Assembly (NCBI GenBank): GCA_934247225.1 | Contig: CAKQJE010000011.1 | Location: 20,646-84,645 of the forward strand | Length of the DNA stretch: 64,000 bases | Origin: an uncultured Clostridia bacterium | GTDB lineage: Bacteria > Bacillota > Clostridia > Christensenellales > Borkfalkiaceae | Direction of reading: 5' to 3' | In this document: positions 43,428 through 51,649 of the stretch, piece after piece | Layout of the letters: the number at the start of each line of letters is the position of its first letter | Numbering within the stretch: the stretch's first letter is position 1 | Translations under genes and position numbers: made by a program | The notes under the pieces: model-generated | Told to the model about the DNA's origin: nothing | The model's database searches: none | Seen by the model: the letters and a program-made list of their open reading frames with translations, nothing else

Positions 43428-44594
43428 ATGGTAGCTTGCATAGTTTGCGACGTTTTAGGCGAAAAGAACAACGGAACTACCCTCGCCGCCAACAACCTTA
43501 TCGATTATTTAAGGTCTCAGGGGCATGAAGTGAGGGTCGTTTGTTGCGACAAGGATAAAAGCAACAGAGAGAATTATTATGTCACGCCCACGCTCAACTT
43601 AGGAAAAATCTGTAACAAAATCGTCGAAATGAACGGTGTTACGCTTGCCAAAGCGGATGAAAATATAATCAGAGAGGCGATTGAAGGGTCGGACGTCGTT
43701 CATCTTCTCATTCCGTTCGTCCTTTCGAGAATGGCGATAAAGATCGCGAAAGAACTCAACAAACCGATCACGGCGAGCTTCCATTGTCAGGCGGAAAACA
43801 TTACGGCGCACGTCTTTTTGATGAACGTGGGGTTTGCGAATACTCTCGTTTACAAGAATTTTTACAAGCACGTTTATAAATATTGCGATATTATCCATTA
43901 TCCCACGAGCTTTATCCGCGACACGTTCGAAAAAGAAACGCACAAAACCAACTCCGTTGTCATTTCCAACGGCGTGAACGCGCAGTTTTTCAAGGATATT
44001 CAGCCGAAGCGCATAAGCGATAAATACACGATTATCTGCACGGGCAGATACAGCAAGGAAAAGGCTCAGCATCTGCTTATAAAAGCCGTTGCGGGGAGTA
44101 AATATAAAGATAAAATCAAGGTAATTTTTGCGGGTGCGGGTCCTTACGAAAACAAGCTCAGAAGGCTTTCGGAAAAACTCGGGGTGGACGCCGATTTCAA
44201 ATTCTTCTCGCGGGACGAGCTTTTGCCCGTTCTTCACGGCGCCGATCTTTACGTTCACACCGCGACTATTGAAATAGAAGCCATTGCATGCTTGGAGGCT
44301 ATCGTCAGCGGGCTTGTTCCCGTTATAAACGATTCGCCGAGAAGCGCGACCAAGGCTTTCGCTCTGGATGGTAACAATCTGTTCAAACTCAATTCCTCGG
44401 ACAGTTTAAGGGAAAAAATCGAATTCTGGTACGAACATCCCGAACTCATCAGTGAGTATAAATCGCGCTATAAGTCGATTATCGGTAGTTTTGACCAGGT
44501 TGAATGTATGAGAAAAATGGAAGAAATGTTGCTTTCCGCAATCGAGAAAAAGAAAAATGAACAACAGGGTGATTTATTACAAGGACGAGCTTAA
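43428..44594 (+). CDS. GT4-family glycosyltransferase
   Basis: The 388-residue enzyme has a GT-B fold. The N-terminus (EKNNGTTLAANNLIDYLRSQGHEV) and the C-terminal donor-binding sequence from YTIICTGRYSKEKAQHLLIKA, with AGAGPYENKL and HTATIEIEAIACLEAI, are typical of GT4 enzymes. The pairing with an overlapping acyltransferase suggests glycolipid synthesis, such as glucosyl-diacylglycerol, but the acceptor is not proven. A good ACGGAGG site precedes the ATG. Near its 3' end (44461-44492) the coding sequence contains a full copy of the conserved-loop element, translated as part of SRYKSIIGSF. The acyltransferase gene starts 38 nt before the stop. Confidence 0.87.
   Translation: MVACIVCDVLGEKNNGTTLAANNLIDYLRSQGHEVRVVCCDKDKSNRENYYVTPTLNLGKICNKIVEMNGVTLAKADENIIREAIEGSDVVHLLIPFVLSRMAIKIAKELNKPITASFHCQAENITAHVFLMNVGFANTLVYKNFYKHVYKYCDIIHYPTSFIRDTFEKETHKTNSVVISNGVNAQFFKDIQPKRISDKYTIICTGRYSKEKAQHLLIKAVAGSKYKDKIKVIFAGAGPYENKLRRLSEKLGVDADFKFFSRDELLPVLHGADLYVHTATIEIEAIACLEAIVSGLVPVINDSPRSATKAFALDGNNLFKLNSSDSLREKIEFWYEHPELISEYKSRYKSIIGSFDQVECMRKMEEMLLSAIEKKKNEQQGDLLQGRA
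44461..44492 (+). repeat. Conserved-loop terminator element, copy 6, inside a coding sequence
   Basis: CGCTATAAGTCGATTATCGG is identical to copy 1. It lies in frame in the glycosyltransferase gene, about 65 nt upstream of the acyltransferase start. Confidence 0.75.
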
Positions 44595-45327
44595 CGACGA
44601 TTTCGCCGGGAATGATATCAAAACCAAAGCTCTTCCCGAAAATTACGTTTATATAAAGAAAAATACGTTCTGGAAAGCGGGCGCGTTCGTTTTGTATTAC
44701 GTCATCGCTTTTCCGATAGTCACGCTTTATAATAAGCTTCTGCACGGCGAACGTATAAAAAACAGGCGCGTTTTAAGGAATTTTAGGAAAAGGGGGTATT
44801 ATATTTACGGAAACCACACGATGATCGCGGCGGACGCTTTCACCCCCGCGCGCGTTACTTTCCCTAAAAAAGCGAACATAATCGTAAGCCCCGACGCCGT
44901 TTCGATTCCCGTCGTTTCCTCGCTCGTGGAAATGCTCGGCGGAATTCCGATCGCCACGAATCTTCAAGGAATGAAAAAGTTTACGACGGCTATGAACGAA
45001 TATTCCGAGCGCAAAAAAGTCATAATGATTTATCCCGAAGCGCATATCTGGCCGTATTACACGGGTATCCGCCCGTTCAAAGACGTTTCTTTCAAGTACC
45101 CCGCAAAGGACGGCAGACCCGTTTTTTGTTTCACCCGCGTTTTTAAAAAACGCAAATTGTTCCGTAAACCTAAGGTCACGGTGTATGTGGATGGTCCGTT
45201 TTTCCCGAAAGAAGGAAATTCGGTTAAGGAAAATCAGAAATATTTAAGAGATTGCGTTTATAGGGCAATGCTCGATCGTTCGGCGTTAAACGAAACGGAA
45301 TACGTTCGCTATGCCAGACAAGAATAA
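44557..45327 (+). CDS. 1-acyl-sn-glycerol-3-phosphate acyltransferase-like protein
   Basis: The 256-residue protein has a membrane-associated N-terminus (helix about 38-56) and PlsC-type motifs. The HX4D-like motif appears as NHTMIAADA near residue 87, with five rather than four intervening residues. The PEGT-like motif is YPEAHIWPY near residue 154. These changes also occur in divergent acyltransferases of Clostridia. It overlaps the glycosyltransferase by 38 nt. Its last codons lie inside the left arm of a long inverted repeat. Confidence 0.8.
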   Translation: MNNRVIYYKDELNDDFAGNDIKTKALPENYVYIKKNTFWKAGAFVLYYVIAFPIVTLYNKLLHGERIKNRRVLRNFRKRGYYIYGNHTMIAADAFTPARVTFPKKANIIVSPDAVSIPVVSSLVEMLGGIPIATNLQGMKKFTTAMNEYSERKKVIMIYPEAHIWPYYTGIRPFKDVSFKYPAKDGRPVFCFTRVFKKRKLFRKPKVTVYVDGPFFPKEGNSVKENQKYLRDCVYRAMLDRSALNETEYVRYARQE

Positions 45328-45463
45328 TACGAACCCTGCCAAAACGCCGCAATTTCCGCGCTTTTTGCCAAATCCTCACTTGAAGTACGGCAGTACGTCG
45401 GCGTTCGTCTTTGCCAAAAATACGCCGTCTGACCACGGTTCGTTTTATTCTTGTCTGGCATAT
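45310..45463. repeat. Long imperfect inverted repeat overlapping the acyltransferase stop
   Basis: The left arm starts ATGCCAGACAAGAATAATAC (45311). The right arm is its near-perfect complement ending at about 45461 (GTTTTATTCTTGTCTGGCAT). Outer 25-bp arms match at all but one position. The interior is also partly complementary around GTACGGCAGTACG (about 45394), so the whole roughly 150 bp can fold as one stem. No gene is credible here. Confidence 0.75.
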
Positions 45464-45529
45464 CAAGCAGAACTAAACGTTTCACGTAAAACAGCCTTTC
45501 CGTTTTCGGATGCGCAAATAATAAAAACC

Positions 45530-45556
45530 ACGGGCGATCATCGATCGCCCGTTATT
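45530..45556 (+). terminator. Terminator downstream of the acyltransferase gene
   Basis: ACGGGCGATC and GATCGCCCGT arms followed by TATTTTAT. Confidence 0.7.
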
Positions 45557-45603
45557 TTATTTGGAATGTCTTCTTGGAATGTTTTGTTGTTTATTTCAAA
45601 GAT

Positions 45604-45635
45604 TACCCGATAATCGACTTATAGACGGGTTTTTA
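45604..45635 (-). repeat. Conserved-loop terminator element, copy 7
   Basis: On the plus strand ACCCG and CGGGT close the loop containing TAATCGACTTATA (complement of the core), then a T run. The rest of the gap up to serS (45636-45800) shows no gene. Confidence 0.78.
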
Positions 45636-45809
45636 CTCTTTATTTTTTTAAAATCCCGATCGTAGTTGCGTTTTTAAACGGCTTATTATCGCTATAACCA
45701 AACAGGCGTGAAGAAAGAAGCGGCAAAGTGGCAACGGAGGGAAATATATAAGTTAAGTCGTTTAAAAGACGGGATTTTTGCTTTCAAAAGAAAAAACATT
45801 TTCAAAAAC

Positions 45810-45838
45810 TTGCGTTAATACGGAAAATGGTATATAAT
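45810..45838 (+). promoter_or_regulatory. Promoter of serS
   Basis: TTGCGT (45810-45815), 17-bp spacer, TATAAT (45833-45838). The leader contains three GTTATAA units and an AAGAGG site. Confidence 0.65.
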
Positions 45839-45907
45839 ATGGTATATGATAACGTTATAAAGTTATAAGGTTATAAAAACGTTAAAGCACTTAAAGAGGT
45901 AACAGAA

Positions 45908-47197
45908 ATGCTCGATATAAAACTTATCACCGAAAACCCCGAACTCGTTAAGGAAAGACTTGCGAAAAAAGGTTGCATAGTCGATTTTGCCGAGGTTTTG
46001 AAGCTCGACGCGGAAAGAAAAAAGCTTATGAGCGAAATCGAAGCTTTGAAAGCCGAGAGAAATAAGGTTTCGGCGGAAATTCCCAAGTTTAAAAAAGAAG
46101 GCAAACCCGTTGAAGAAATCTTCGCGCGTATGAGAAAAATCGGCGACGAAATCGCCGAGGGCGACACGAAAATCAACGCTTACCAGCAAGAGATTACCGA
46201 TTTCATCGCCAAGCTCCCCAATATGCCCGACGACGACCTTCTCCCCGGCGAAAAGGAAAACAACAAGGTGATCAAAGTGTTCGGCGAAAAGCCCGAATTC
46301 GATTTCAAACCGAAAAATCACGTCGATCTTTGCACCAACCTCGGAATAATCGATTACGAGAGAGGCGTTAAGCTTTCGGGTAACGGTTATTGGATTTACA
46401 GAGGCGACGGAGCAAGACTCGAATGGGCGCTTCTGAATTATTTCGTCGCAACGCACCTTAAAGACGGTTACGAAATGATTCTTCCCCCGCATATGCTCGG
46501 ATATAACTGCGGCTTCGGCGCGGGACAGTTCCCCAAGTTCACCGACGAGGTTTATTGGGTCGACAGCGAGGACGGCGAAAAGAAAAAGGCTAAATTTATG
46601 CTTCCCACCGCGGAAACCGCGCTCGTTAATATGTATTCGGGCGAAATTATCGACGAGGACAAGCTCCCGATGAAATTCTTCGCTTACACGCCCTGCTATC
46701 GTAAAGAAGCGGGTACTTACAGAGCCGAAGAACGCGGAATGATAAGAGGTCATCAATTCAACAAGGTCGAAATGGTTCAGTACGCTCACCCCGACAAGTC
46801 GAAAGAGGCTTTCGAAGAACTCGTAAACAAGGCGTGCGCGCTTATGGAAGGCTTAGGTCTTCATTTCAGACTTTCCAAACTCGCCGCAGGCGACTGCTCG
46901 GCTTCCATGGCGAGAACTTACGATATCGAAGTGTGGATTCCGTCTATGGGAATTTACAAAGAAGTCTCCTCCGTTTCCAACGCCAACGATTATCAGGCGA
47001 GAAGAAACAACACGAGATTCAGAGATAAGGAAACGGGCAAAACGAGATTCGTTCACACTCTCAACGGTTCGGGATTGGCTACTTCCAGGGTTTTCCCCGC
47101 GCTTATCGAGCAGATGCAGCTTCCCGACGGTTCTATCCGTATTCCCGACGTACTCGTTCCGTTTATGGGCGGACAGACTAAAATCGAACGTCGTTAA
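45908..47197 (+). CDS. serS: Seryl-tRNA synthetase
   Basis: Class II synthetase charging tRNA-Ser. The N-terminal long coiled-coil arm that grips the tRNA is evident (about 30-100). Motif 2 is YRAEERGMIRGHQFNKVEM near residue 275. Motif 3 is NGSGLATSRVFPALIEQ near residue 383. At 429 residues it has normal length. It is monocistronic, with a terminator 110 nt downstream. Confidence 0.96.
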   Translation: MLDIKLITENPELVKERLAKKGCIVDFAEVLKLDAERKKLMSEIEALKAERNKVSAEIPKFKKEGKPVEEIFARMRKIGDEIAEGDTKINAYQQEITDFIAKLPNMPDDDLLPGEKENNKVIKVFGEKPEFDFKPKNHVDLCTNLGIIDYERGVKLSGNGYWIYRGDGARLEWALLNYFVATHLKDGYEMILPPHMLGYNCGFGAGQFPKFTDEVYWVDSEDGEKKKAKFMLPTAETALVNMYSGEIIDEDKLPMKFFAYTPCYRKEAGTYRAEERGMIRGHQFNKVEMVQYAHPDKSKEAFEELVNKACALMEGLGLHFRLSKLAAGDCSASMARTYDIEVWIPSMGIYKEVSSVSNANDYQARRNNTRFRDKETGKTRFVHTLNGSGLATSRVFPALIEQMQLPDGSIRIPDVLVPFMGGQTKIERR

Positions 47198-47310
47198 TTT
47201 CGGGCGGACAGCGGTTTGTTTTTGAGTGCCGTATTTGAATACTGTTTTTAAATGCAGCGAACGCGGCTGAAAAAGCGACTGAAAAAGAAATTTTATCAAT
47301 ATATAATAAT

Positions 47311-47347
47311 ACGGCGGATTTCCGATTGCGGAAATCCGCCGTTTATG
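47311..47347 (+). terminator. Terminator after serS
   Basis: ACGGCGGATTTCCG and CGGAAATCCGCCGT are perfect arms around ATTG, followed by TTTATG. Confidence 0.8.
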
Positions 47348-47474
47348 TTATAATCGAAATATAATAAAAAATAACCGCCTCCCTCGAAAAGAACGGTTAT
47401 TTAAAAACTGCCGAGGTTTGATTCGATTAAATCACCTGTGGCTACGGCGTTTCAAATAAAAAAGGAGTAAAATC

Positions 47475-47780
47475 ATGAACGATAACGAAAAAGAAATCTT
47501 AAACGAAGAAGAAGAGGAAAACATCGTAACCCTTTCCACCCCCGACGGCGAAGAAGTCGATTTTACCGAAATCGCGGACGTGGAGTTCGAAGGAAATGTT
47601 TACGTTATTATGCAACCCGTTGAGCTTTTCGAAGGTATGGGAGAGGACGAGGCACTTGTTTTCTCGGTTACGGACGAAGGCGAAGAGGATTCGAGACTCG
47701 ACGTCGTTACCGACGATCGCATTATCGACGGCGTTTTTGCCGAATATAACAAGCTTTTCGAGGAGCAGAATAAAAACTGA
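47475..47780 (+). CDS. DUF1292 family acidic protein
   Basis: A 101-residue, strongly acidic protein (runs of Glu at residues 7-15). The DUF1292 pattern is visible as DVEFEGNVYVIMQPVE, then DEALVFSV and FAEYNKLFEEQ. The family is widespread in Clostridia and Bacilli, often near tRNA or RNA-metabolism genes, and its role is unknown. It has an AAAGGAG site and its own AT-rich promoter region. No terminator separates it from the uracil permease leader, which starts at a new promoter. Confidence 0.85.
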   Translation: MNDNEKEILNEEEEENIVTLSTPDGEEVDFTEIADVEFEGNVYVIMQPVELFEGMGEDEALVFSVTDEGEEDSRLDVVTDDRIIDGVFAEYNKLFEEQNKN

Positions 47781-47812
47781 AAAAATTTGTCTGAAATTTT
47801 TTTGAAAAACAG

Positions 47813-47841
47813 TTGACAAATGTTCTTCGCAATGATAGAAT
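47813..47841 (+). promoter_or_regulatory. Promoter of uraA
   Basis: TTGACA (47813-47818), 17-bp spacer, TAGAAT (47836-47841). Confidence 0.75.
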
Positions 47842-47858
47842 GTTCACGATGAATCTTT

Positions 47859-47945
47859 AAAGGCGATACAGAGATATCGGCAAGATCGGTGATTTTATTA
47901 CTATGCGTTTATAACGCCTTGCCGCAGCGGTAAGGCGTTTTTTTT
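47859..47945 (+). promoter_or_regulatory. PyrR-like transcription attenuator of uraA
   Basis: A stem-loop with CAGAGATATCGGCAAG (47869-47884) between CGAT and ATCG arms resembles the PyrR-binding anti-antiterminator hairpin. The terminator is GCCTTGCCG and CGGTAAGGC (47917-47937) followed by eight T. AAGGCG at the start can pair with CGCCTT of the terminator's 5' arm, giving a competing antiterminator. The context, uracil transport and salvage, fits UMP-dependent PyrR control. pyrR itself is not in the window. Confidence 0.6.
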
Positions 47946-48036
47946 AAGCCAATTAAACGGTAGTCTGAAAATGCCCGAGAGATTCTGAAAATCTTTAAGC
48001 CGACATAAACGGTCGGCGAAAAAAAGGAGAAATGTT

Positions 48037-49449
48037 ATGAAACTCGTTTATGGCATCAAAGACAGACCTTCGTTCGGCAAGAACTTAGTGTTCGCGTTCC
48101 AGCAGATGATAGCGATTATGGCGGCAACGTTGCTTGTTCCTATGGTTGTTACTCAGACGACCGGACTTTATTGCGACCCCGCCGCGGCTCTTTTCGGAGC
48201 AGGCGCAGGCACTATCGTTTACCTTCTTTTCACCAGATTTAAAAGCCCCGTATTCCTCGGTTCTTCGTTCACCTTCCTCGGCGCGCTTTGCACTGCGGCG
48301 GCTCAGAACTACGGCTACTGGGGTCTGATAATCGGCGTAACCTTCGCGGGACTTGTTTACGCGGTTATCGCTCTTATAATCAAACTCGTAGGATCGGGCT
48401 GGATCAAAAAGCTTCTTCCTCACGTAATTATCGGACCTATCCTTGCAATCATCGGTCTTTCCCTTTCGGGAACGGCAGGCAATTGGATGATGTATAACGG
48501 CAAAGAGGAATACGGTCTTTGGTACATACTCGTCGGTCTTGTAACGTTCGTCGCGATTGTCGTCGCTTCGACGAAAGGCGGAAAATCGATCAGACTTATC
48601 CCGTTCATCGTAGGTATCGGCGCGGGTCTTGTGTTTGCAATCCTTCTTACCTGCATCGGTCTTGCAACGGGATACAAAGCAATGCAGATCGTTGATTTCA
48701 CTCCTATTAAAGAGTGTTTTTCTCCTATAAGATTCCAGAGTTTCTTCGATTATCCGAAATTCACGTTTATCGAAGCTATAAAGCAGGGTGCTACCGCCGA
48801 GCTTGACGGCGCGGCAATCGGAAACCTTGCGGTTCTCTTCGTCCCTATCGCGGTTGTCGAGCTTGCTCAGCATATCTCGGATCACGAAAACCTTTCGAAT
48901 ATCGTTGAAAAAGACCTTCTCGAAGATCCGGGACTTCACAACACGCTCCTCGGAGACGGTATCGGATCGGCTGTCGGCGCGTTCTTCGGCGGCTGCGCGA
49001 ACACCACTTACGGCGAATCGATAAGCTGCGTAGCTCTTTCCAAAAACGCTTCCACTTACACGATTCTGACGACGGCTGTAATGTGCATGCTTGTCTCGTT
49101 CGTATCTCCGTTCGTTGCCCTTATCAATATGGTTCCCAAATGCGTAATGGGCGGCGCGTGCATAGCAATGTACGGTTTCATCTCGGTAAGCGGCCTTCAG
49201 ATGCTTAAAGACGTTGACCTCGGAGATCACAGAAACCTTTACCCCGTCGCCGCGATACTCGTTATCGGTATCGGCGGAGTAACGCTCAATTTCGGGACAA
49301 ACAGCCTTACCGGTGAACCTCTTATTCAAATTACCGCTCTCGCTCTCGCTATGGCTGTAGGTATAATAGTAAACTACATCACTCACAGCGGCAAAGATAA
49401 CGAGACGGACGTTGAAGAAGAAAAGCCCGAATCGGTGGTTACGGACTAA
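48037..49449 (+). CDS. uraA: Uracil permease (NCS2 family)
   Basis: A 470-residue nucleobase:cation symporter of the NAT/NCS2 family with about 14 membrane segments. Substrate-site landmarks are AVVELAQHISDHENLS near residue 271 and FFGGCANTTYGESISCVALSKN near residue 311. The GIVALTR-like tail and a short acidic C-terminus follow. The neighbouring upp genes support uracil as substrate. It has a strong AAGGAG site behind the attenuator described above. Confidence 0.93.
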   Translation: MKLVYGIKDRPSFGKNLVFAFQQMIAIMAATLLVPMVVTQTTGLYCDPAAALFGAGAGTIVYLLFTRFKSPVFLGSSFTFLGALCTAAAQNYGYWGLIIGVTFAGLVYAVIALIIKLVGSGWIKKLLPHVIIGPILAIIGLSLSGTAGNWMMYNGKEEYGLWYILVGLVTFVAIVVASTKGGKSIRLIPFIVGIGAGLVFAILLTCIGLATGYKAMQIVDFTPIKECFSPIRFQSFFDYPKFTFIEAIKQGATAELDGAAIGNLAVLFVPIAVVELAQHISDHENLSNIVEKDLLEDPGLHNTLLGDGIGSAVGAFFGGCANTTYGESISCVALSKNASTYTILTTAVMCMLVSFVSPFVALINMVPKCVMGGACIAMYGFISVSGLQMLKDVDLGDHRNLYPVAAILVIGIGGVTLNFGTNSLTGEPLIQITALALAMAVGIIVNYITHSGKDNETDVEEEKPESVVTD

Positions 49450-49463
49450 AAAACAAAAAACTT

Positions 49464-49535
49464 CCGCCGCGGGAGAACAAAGTTCGCCCGCGGCGGTTTT
49501 TTAGCCGCGCGGGGTTTAGTGAAACCCCGCGCGGC
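49464..49535 (+). terminator. Terminator plus second palindrome after uraA
   Basis: CCGCCGCGGG and CCCGCGGCGG arms followed by six T (49464-49502). Immediately after, GCCGCGCGGGGTTT and AAACCCCGCGCGGC (49504-49535) make a second perfect hairpin without a U-tract. Confidence 0.8.
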
Positions 49536-49630
49536 AGACTAAATAGCAAAGAAGTGAAAAAATTTGCTTAAACCCTTGAAAAATCACGGCTAAAGTGGTA
49601 TAATTAAAAAAATGCTTCAGAGGTAATATT

Positions 49631-50272
49631 ATGCAGGATTATATGAAAAACGTCACCCTTATGGATCACCCGCTTATCGCGCACAAAATAACGCACCTTT
49701 GCGACGTTACGACCAACACCAAAGAATTCCGTGAAATCGTTTCGGAAATCGCAATGCTTATGGGTTACGAAGCTTTCAGAGATCTTCCCACGCAGGACGT
49801 GGAAATTCAGGCTCCGCTTTCCAGATTTAAATCGCCCGTTATCACCGAACCTATCGCGATAGTTCCCATTTTGAGAGCGGGTCTCGGAATGGTGGACGGT
49901 CTCACCGCGCTTTTCCCCACCGCCAAAATCGGTCATATCGGTTTGTATCGCGACGAGGAAACGCTCGAACCGCACGAATATTACTGCAAACTCCCCAAAG
50001 ATTGTATCGACGGAACGTGCATCGTCGTCGACCCCGCGCTTGCAACGGGCGGCTCTGCGAAAGCGGCTATCGATTTCATTAAGGAAAGAGGATATAAAAA
50101 GATTAAGCTTTTGTCGCTTATAGCCGCTCCCGAGGGCATTAAAAAAGTCGCGACCGCTCATCCGGACGTACAGATATACGTCGCGCATTATGCAGACGCG
50201 CCTTTAAACGAACACGGTTATATCGTCACCGCTTTCGGCGACGCGGGCGACAGAATTTTCGGCACGAAATAA
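49631..50272 (+). CDS. upp: Uracil phosphoribosyltransferase, first copy
   Basis: Upp makes UMP from uracil and PRPP. The PRPP loop is VVDPALATGGSAKAAIDF near residue 137. The uracil-binding C-terminus is FGDAGDRIFGTK. VPILRAGLGMVDGL near residue 80 is also diagnostic. Its 213 residues are standard. A second, clearly homologous copy lies 640 bp downstream. The two differ throughout, so the duplication is not recent. It has an AGAGGT site and no attenuator of its own was found. Confidence 0.95.
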   Translation: MQDYMKNVTLMDHPLIAHKITHLCDVTTNTKEFREIVSEIAMLMGYEAFRDLPTQDVEIQAPLSRFKSPVITEPIAIVPILRAGLGMVDGLTALFPTAKIGHIGLYRDEETLEPHEYYCKLPKDCIDGTCIVVDPALATGGSAKAAIDFIKERGYKKIKLLSLIAAPEGIKKVATAHPDVQIYVAHYADAPLNEHGYIVTAFGDAGDRIFGTK

Positions 50273-50351
50273 TTCGGGCTGAACGAAAATATCGGCAAAC
50301 GAATTAAAATCTCGGAAAGCGAGCGAAAATTTCGGAAAGCGGGCGAAATTT

Positions 50352-50771
50352 TCAGATTTCGTCCTCGGTTAAAACGGTGAAGCCTTCCGCAAGGAGCATT
50401 TCGGCGGTAAGTCCGTTTCCGGGCTTTTTGCCGCCCGAAAAAGTGCCGTCGTAAATAACGCCTTTTCCGCAGGACGGGCTGTTCGCTTTAAGCACGCAGT
50501 AATCGACGTTGTTTTCTTTCGCTATGCGAACGGCAATCTTCGCGCCTCTCGTATATTCTTCGGTAACGTCCGTTCCGACGTCGGAAATAATCTTGTCTCC
50601 GACCCTTTCGGCGGGATGACGAGGAGTGGGGAGTCCGCCGAGCTGTTCGGGGCAAACGGGAATTAAAACGTTGTCTTTGCCGAGCTTAGCAATCTTTTCA
50701 TTATAACAACTATCGCCTTTATAGCGGCACACGTTGCCGTAAAGGCACGCGCTTACAAGAATTTTTTTCAT
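50352..50771 (-). CDS. tudS: DUF523 protein, TudS (thiouracil desulfidase) family
   Basis: The 139-residue protein has the three conserved cysteines of DUF523: Cys9 in ILVSACLYG, Cys40 in PVCPEQLGGLPTPRHPAE, and Cys101 in ANSPSCGKGV. Characterised TudS enzymes use these for a [4Fe-4S] cluster that removes sulfur from 2-thiouracil, giving uracil. It lies between two uracil phosphoribosyltransferase genes and downstream of a uracil permease, which fits that activity. It is transcribed leftward, opposite to both upp genes. The name is by family and context, and the substrate here is unproven. Confidence 0.75.
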   Translation of the reverse strand: MKKILVSACLYGNVCRYKGDSCYNEKIAKLGKDNVLIPVCPEQLGGLPTPRHPAERVGDKIISDVGTDVTEEYTRGAKIAVRIAKENNVDYCVLKANSPSCGKGVIYDGTFSGGKKPGNGLTAEMLLAEGFTVLTEDEI

Positions 50772-50908
50772 AGCCTTCTCCTCTTCGGGGTTTTATTGAC
50801 TGAGAACAGTTTACCACAATTTCGGGGAAAAGGCAACTTATAAACGAATTAAACGGGTTTGAGCGATGTTTTTTGCGGCTTTAAAACCCGAAAAAGAGAG
50901 GAAATATT

Positions 50909-51547
50909 ATGAAGGAATATAAAAACGTACACATTTTGGATCATCCGCTTATTCGTCACAAGCTGGCGATCATAAGAGATAAGAACACTTCCACGAAACA
51001 GTTCAGAGAGGTTATAGGCGAAATCGCAACGCTTATGGCTTTCGAAGCGTTCAAAGAAGTTCCCACGCAGAAAGTTATGGTCGAAACGCCGCTTGAAACG
51101 GTAGAGCAGACCGTCGTAAAGGAAAATTCCATTGCCGTAGTTCCCATTTTAAGAGCGGGACTCGGTATGGTGGACGGAATTCTTTCCCTTTTCCCCGCGG
51201 CAAAGGTCGGACATATCGGAATGTATCGTAACGAAGAAACGCTCGAACCGCAGGAATACTACTGTAAGCTTCCCGTCGGAATCGACGAAAAAGTCGTAAT
51301 GCTCGTAGATCCGATGCTCGCAACGGGCGGAAGCGCGTGCGACGCGATCGCTCTTTTGAAAAAACGCGGTTGTAAGCACATCAAATTCCTCGCGATAATC
51401 GGCGCGCCCGAGGGCGTGGAAAAAGTTCACGAGGTTCACCCCGACGTTGAAATTTACGTTTCCACGCTCGACAGATGCCTTAACGAAAACGGATATATTC
51501 TTCCGGGCCTCGGCGATGCGGGCGACAGAATTTTCGGCACGAAGTAA
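50909..51547 (+). CDS. upp: Uracil phosphoribosyltransferase, second copy
   Basis: The 212-residue protein has the same catalytic features as the first copy: VPILRAGLGMVDGIL, LVDPMLATGGSACDAI, and the terminal GDAGDRIFGTK. The middle region differs substantially (VVKENSIAV against VITEPIAI). All key residues are intact, so both copies should be active. It has an AGAGGAAA site. A large perfect hairpin and copy 8 of the conserved-loop element lie downstream, ahead of the tRNA-Leu promoter. Confidence 0.95.
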   Translation: MKEYKNVHILDHPLIRHKLAIIRDKNTSTKQFREVIGEIATLMAFEAFKEVPTQKVMVETPLETVEQTVVKENSIAVVPILRAGLGMVDGILSLFPAAKVGHIGMYRNEETLEPQEYYCKLPVGIDEKVVMLVDPMLATGGSACDAIALLKKRGCKHIKFLAIIGAPEGVEKVHEVHPDVEIYVSTLDRCLNENGYILPGLGDAGDRIFGTK

Positions 51548-51580
51548 TTTCGGTAGGCTCGGATAATTTGATTTTAATCG

Positions 51581-51616
51581 TTGCCGCCCGCGGCTTCACC
51601 AAGCCGCGGGCGGCAA
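51581..51616. other. Perfect GC-rich hairpin after the second upp
   Basis: TTGCCGCCCGCGGCTT and AAGCCGCGGGCGGCAA are 16-nt arms around CACC. There is only an AAAACAAA flank and no U-tract. Confidence 0.75.
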
Positions 51617-51649
51617 AACAAATTTCATTTCGAGACAAGATTAAACTGT

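Noticed and set aside
45311..45613. A 100-codon open frame downstream of the acyltransferase gene
   Set aside because: It is read through the long inverted repeat and a terminator, and the reverse strand is equally open.
45661..45760. T-box leader upstream of serS (AAAGTGGCAACGGAGGG resembles the T-box motif)
   Set aside because: The match to the GGUGGNACCGCG core is poor, there is no clear specifier hairpin, and the best serS promoter lies downstream of it.
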